From positions 1 to 16,569 of the forward strand of contig CALBTQ010000010.1 of NCBI GenBank assembly GCA_937967875.1: DNA of 16,569 nt, read 5' to 3'. The stretch comes from an uncultured Pseudomonadota bacterium (GTDB taxonomy: Bacteria > Lernaellota > Lernaellaia > Lernaellales > Lernaellaceae). Below are positions 15,654-16,569 of the stretch, piece by piece. The position numbers were made by a program, and so were the translations under genes. The stretch's first letter is position 1, and each line of letters starts with the position of its first letter. The notes under the pieces are model-generated. The model worked only from the letters and a program-made list of their open reading frames with translations. It was not told the origin of the DNA and made no database searches.

Positions 15654-16523
15654 TCATCCCCCGGCAATAAGGGCGTCACCCCGGTTTCCCGGGCCAGGCG
15701 GCGGGAAGCGAAGTTGAGAATGTAATTGTAGCAGAAGTCGCATTGGCCGTCGCGCAACATGCCGCCGTCCGGCAACCGTTCGTTGTCGCCTTCCGGCATG
15801 CGGATCGCCGCTTCCCGACAGCGGCGCATCCTAGCGCCGCGCCAGTGCTCGTGCAAGGTCGTCTCGTGCGCGTTGCCGAAAAATTTGAGGCCGCAGCAAA
15901 AGCTGATCGCCCCGTCGCGACGCACGCGGATCATCTCGTAGCCCACGTGGCAAGGGATGCGGTCGTACAGGTCCTTGGTGTAGAGCCCCGATTCCAGGTC
16001 GACGTGCGCGAGTTGAAACTCAATGTTGTCGTGGATGTCCAAACCCGCCGCCGAGGCCAGCTCGTGCGCCTTGCGCAGTTCCTGACGGATCGACTCGATT
16101 TCCTTTTCGTCAGGCGCCAGCGGCCGCGCGGCGTCGTTGAGCTCGGTGAGCTTGTACTCGATTTCGTCCACGCCCAGTTCGATCGCCCGGCGGATCATCG
16201 GCAGCACTTCGCGCACGTTGCGCTTGTTGAGCACGTGGACGATGCCGATTTTCAAACCCGGTTCGCGGCGTTCGACGAGCTTGCGGATCGACTCCTCGAT
16301 TTTATCGAACAGGTGCGGCGACATCTCGGGGCGAAAGGCGGCCCAGGTCGGCGCGGTCGCGGCCGACAGCGAAAAGGTGACCATTGCGCGGTGCGCGTTG
16401 GCGAAACGGTGGATCATCGCATCGTTCCACAGCAGGCCGTTGGTGTAGACCTCCCAATCGACGGGCTGCCGTTTCAGCAGGCTGACCAGATCGGCGAAGC
16501 GCGAGTGCAGCAGGTTTTCGCCC
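15650..16523 (-). CDS. Radical SAM protein with SPASM-like C-terminus, 5' truncated (paralogue 3)
   Basis: Only the last 290 residues are present, because the sequence runs into adapter at 16524; the apparent Met-Cys-Ser-Ser-Asp-Leu start is adapter-encoded. The genomic part opens at GENLLHSRF, equivalent to the GEPLTHP motif of its relative at 11826. By analogy about 210 residues, including the CxxxCxxC, are missing. VYTNGLLWND and FSLSAAT follow, then DNIEFQL, and a SPASM-like tail with ISFCCGLKF and CDFCYNY. These stretches match the paralogue at 11826 more closely than the one at 10360. The stop overlaps the ABC ATPase start (ATGA). Its place directly ahead of a glycan-exporter ATPase suggests a role in making or modifying the exported material, but this is inference. 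Confidence 0.88.
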
Positions 16524-16569
16524 AGATCGGAAGAGCACACGTCTGAACTCCAGTCACCGAATACGATCT
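16524..16569 (+). other. Illumina TruSeq adapter with index (library artefact)
   Basis: Positions 16524-16557 match the 34-base TruSeq read-1 3' adapter starting AGATCGGAAGAGC. The next eight bases, CGAATACG (16558-16565), sit where the i7 index belongs, and ATCT (16566-16569) is the start of the following constant part. This is read-through from a short insert that the assembler kept. Genomic sequence ends at 16523. Confidence 0.98.

Noticed and set aside
10360..16523. Ribosomally made peptide system with a short precursor peptide for the radical SAM enzymes
   Set aside because: The genes overlap, leaving no room for a precursor gene, and no small convincing frame was found. A precursor outside the window cannot be excluded.
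30..16523. tRNA, rRNA, CRISPR, insertion sequence or hairpin terminator
   Set aside because: None seen by eye; coding sequence covers nearly every base, with no gap longer than three bases.
1..16569. Perfect 29-base terminal inverted repeats (1-29 and 16524-16552), as in a transposon or linear replicon
   Set aside because: Both copies are Illumina TruSeq adapter; the right copy continues into an index and adapter constant sequence.
1..16569. Window length of 16569 bases equals the human mitochondrial reference length
   Set aside because: Coincidence. The content is GC-rich bacterial glycan genes with no mitochondrial rRNA, tRNA or respiratory genes.

Overview
This is a GC-rich bacterial fragment with coding sequence on essentially every base: twelve genes, most of them overlapping their neighbour by a few bases, and no gap longer than three bases. 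It is best read as the interior of a cell-surface polysaccharide (O-antigen, capsule or exopolysaccharide) locus from a double-membraned bacterium. The organism cannot be named from the sequence. The GC-rich codon use and the many radical SAM/SPASM proteins would fit a deltaproteobacterium-like or other poorly cultured lineage, but that is a guess. Both ends are library artefact: positions 1-29 and 16524-16569 are Illumina TruSeq read-through adapter (the right end with an index), so the outermost genes are truncated and their apparent first residues are adapter-encoded.

The left arm (30-10359, plus strand) is one tightly packed operon-like run. It encodes a class I methyltransferase (5' truncated), a GT4 glycosyltransferase, a protein with two complete GT-B glycosyltransferases in tandem, a GT-B-like transferase without the usual catalytic glutamates, a Wzx-type flippase fused to a zinc-ribbon methyltransferase, a Wzy/WaaL-type polymerase or ligase, and a last GT-B-like transferase broken by a one-base frameshift. 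Together these would assemble a lipid-linked repeat unit on the cytoplasmic face, methylate it, flip it and polymerise or ligate it.

The right arm (10360-16523, minus strand) is a second run converging on the first. In transcription order it encodes a radical SAM protein (5' truncated), a Wzt-like ABC ATPase with a C-terminal carbohydrate-binding-type domain, and three more radical SAM proteins. All four radical SAM proteins end in a SPASM-like cysteine-rich region. No Wzm-type permease and no precursor peptide is visible. The two runs meet with zero spacing: the palindrome TGATCA at 10357-10362 carries both stop codons.

The most interesting part is the cassette of four radical SAM proteins around a glycan-exporter ATPase, next to a Wzx/Wzy-type set. 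It may be an uncharacterised radical-based glycan tailoring and export system. The chemistry cannot be deduced from sequence alone. No tRNA, rRNA, insertion sequence, CRISPR array, terminator or clear promoter was seen; promoters for both runs presumably lie outside the window.
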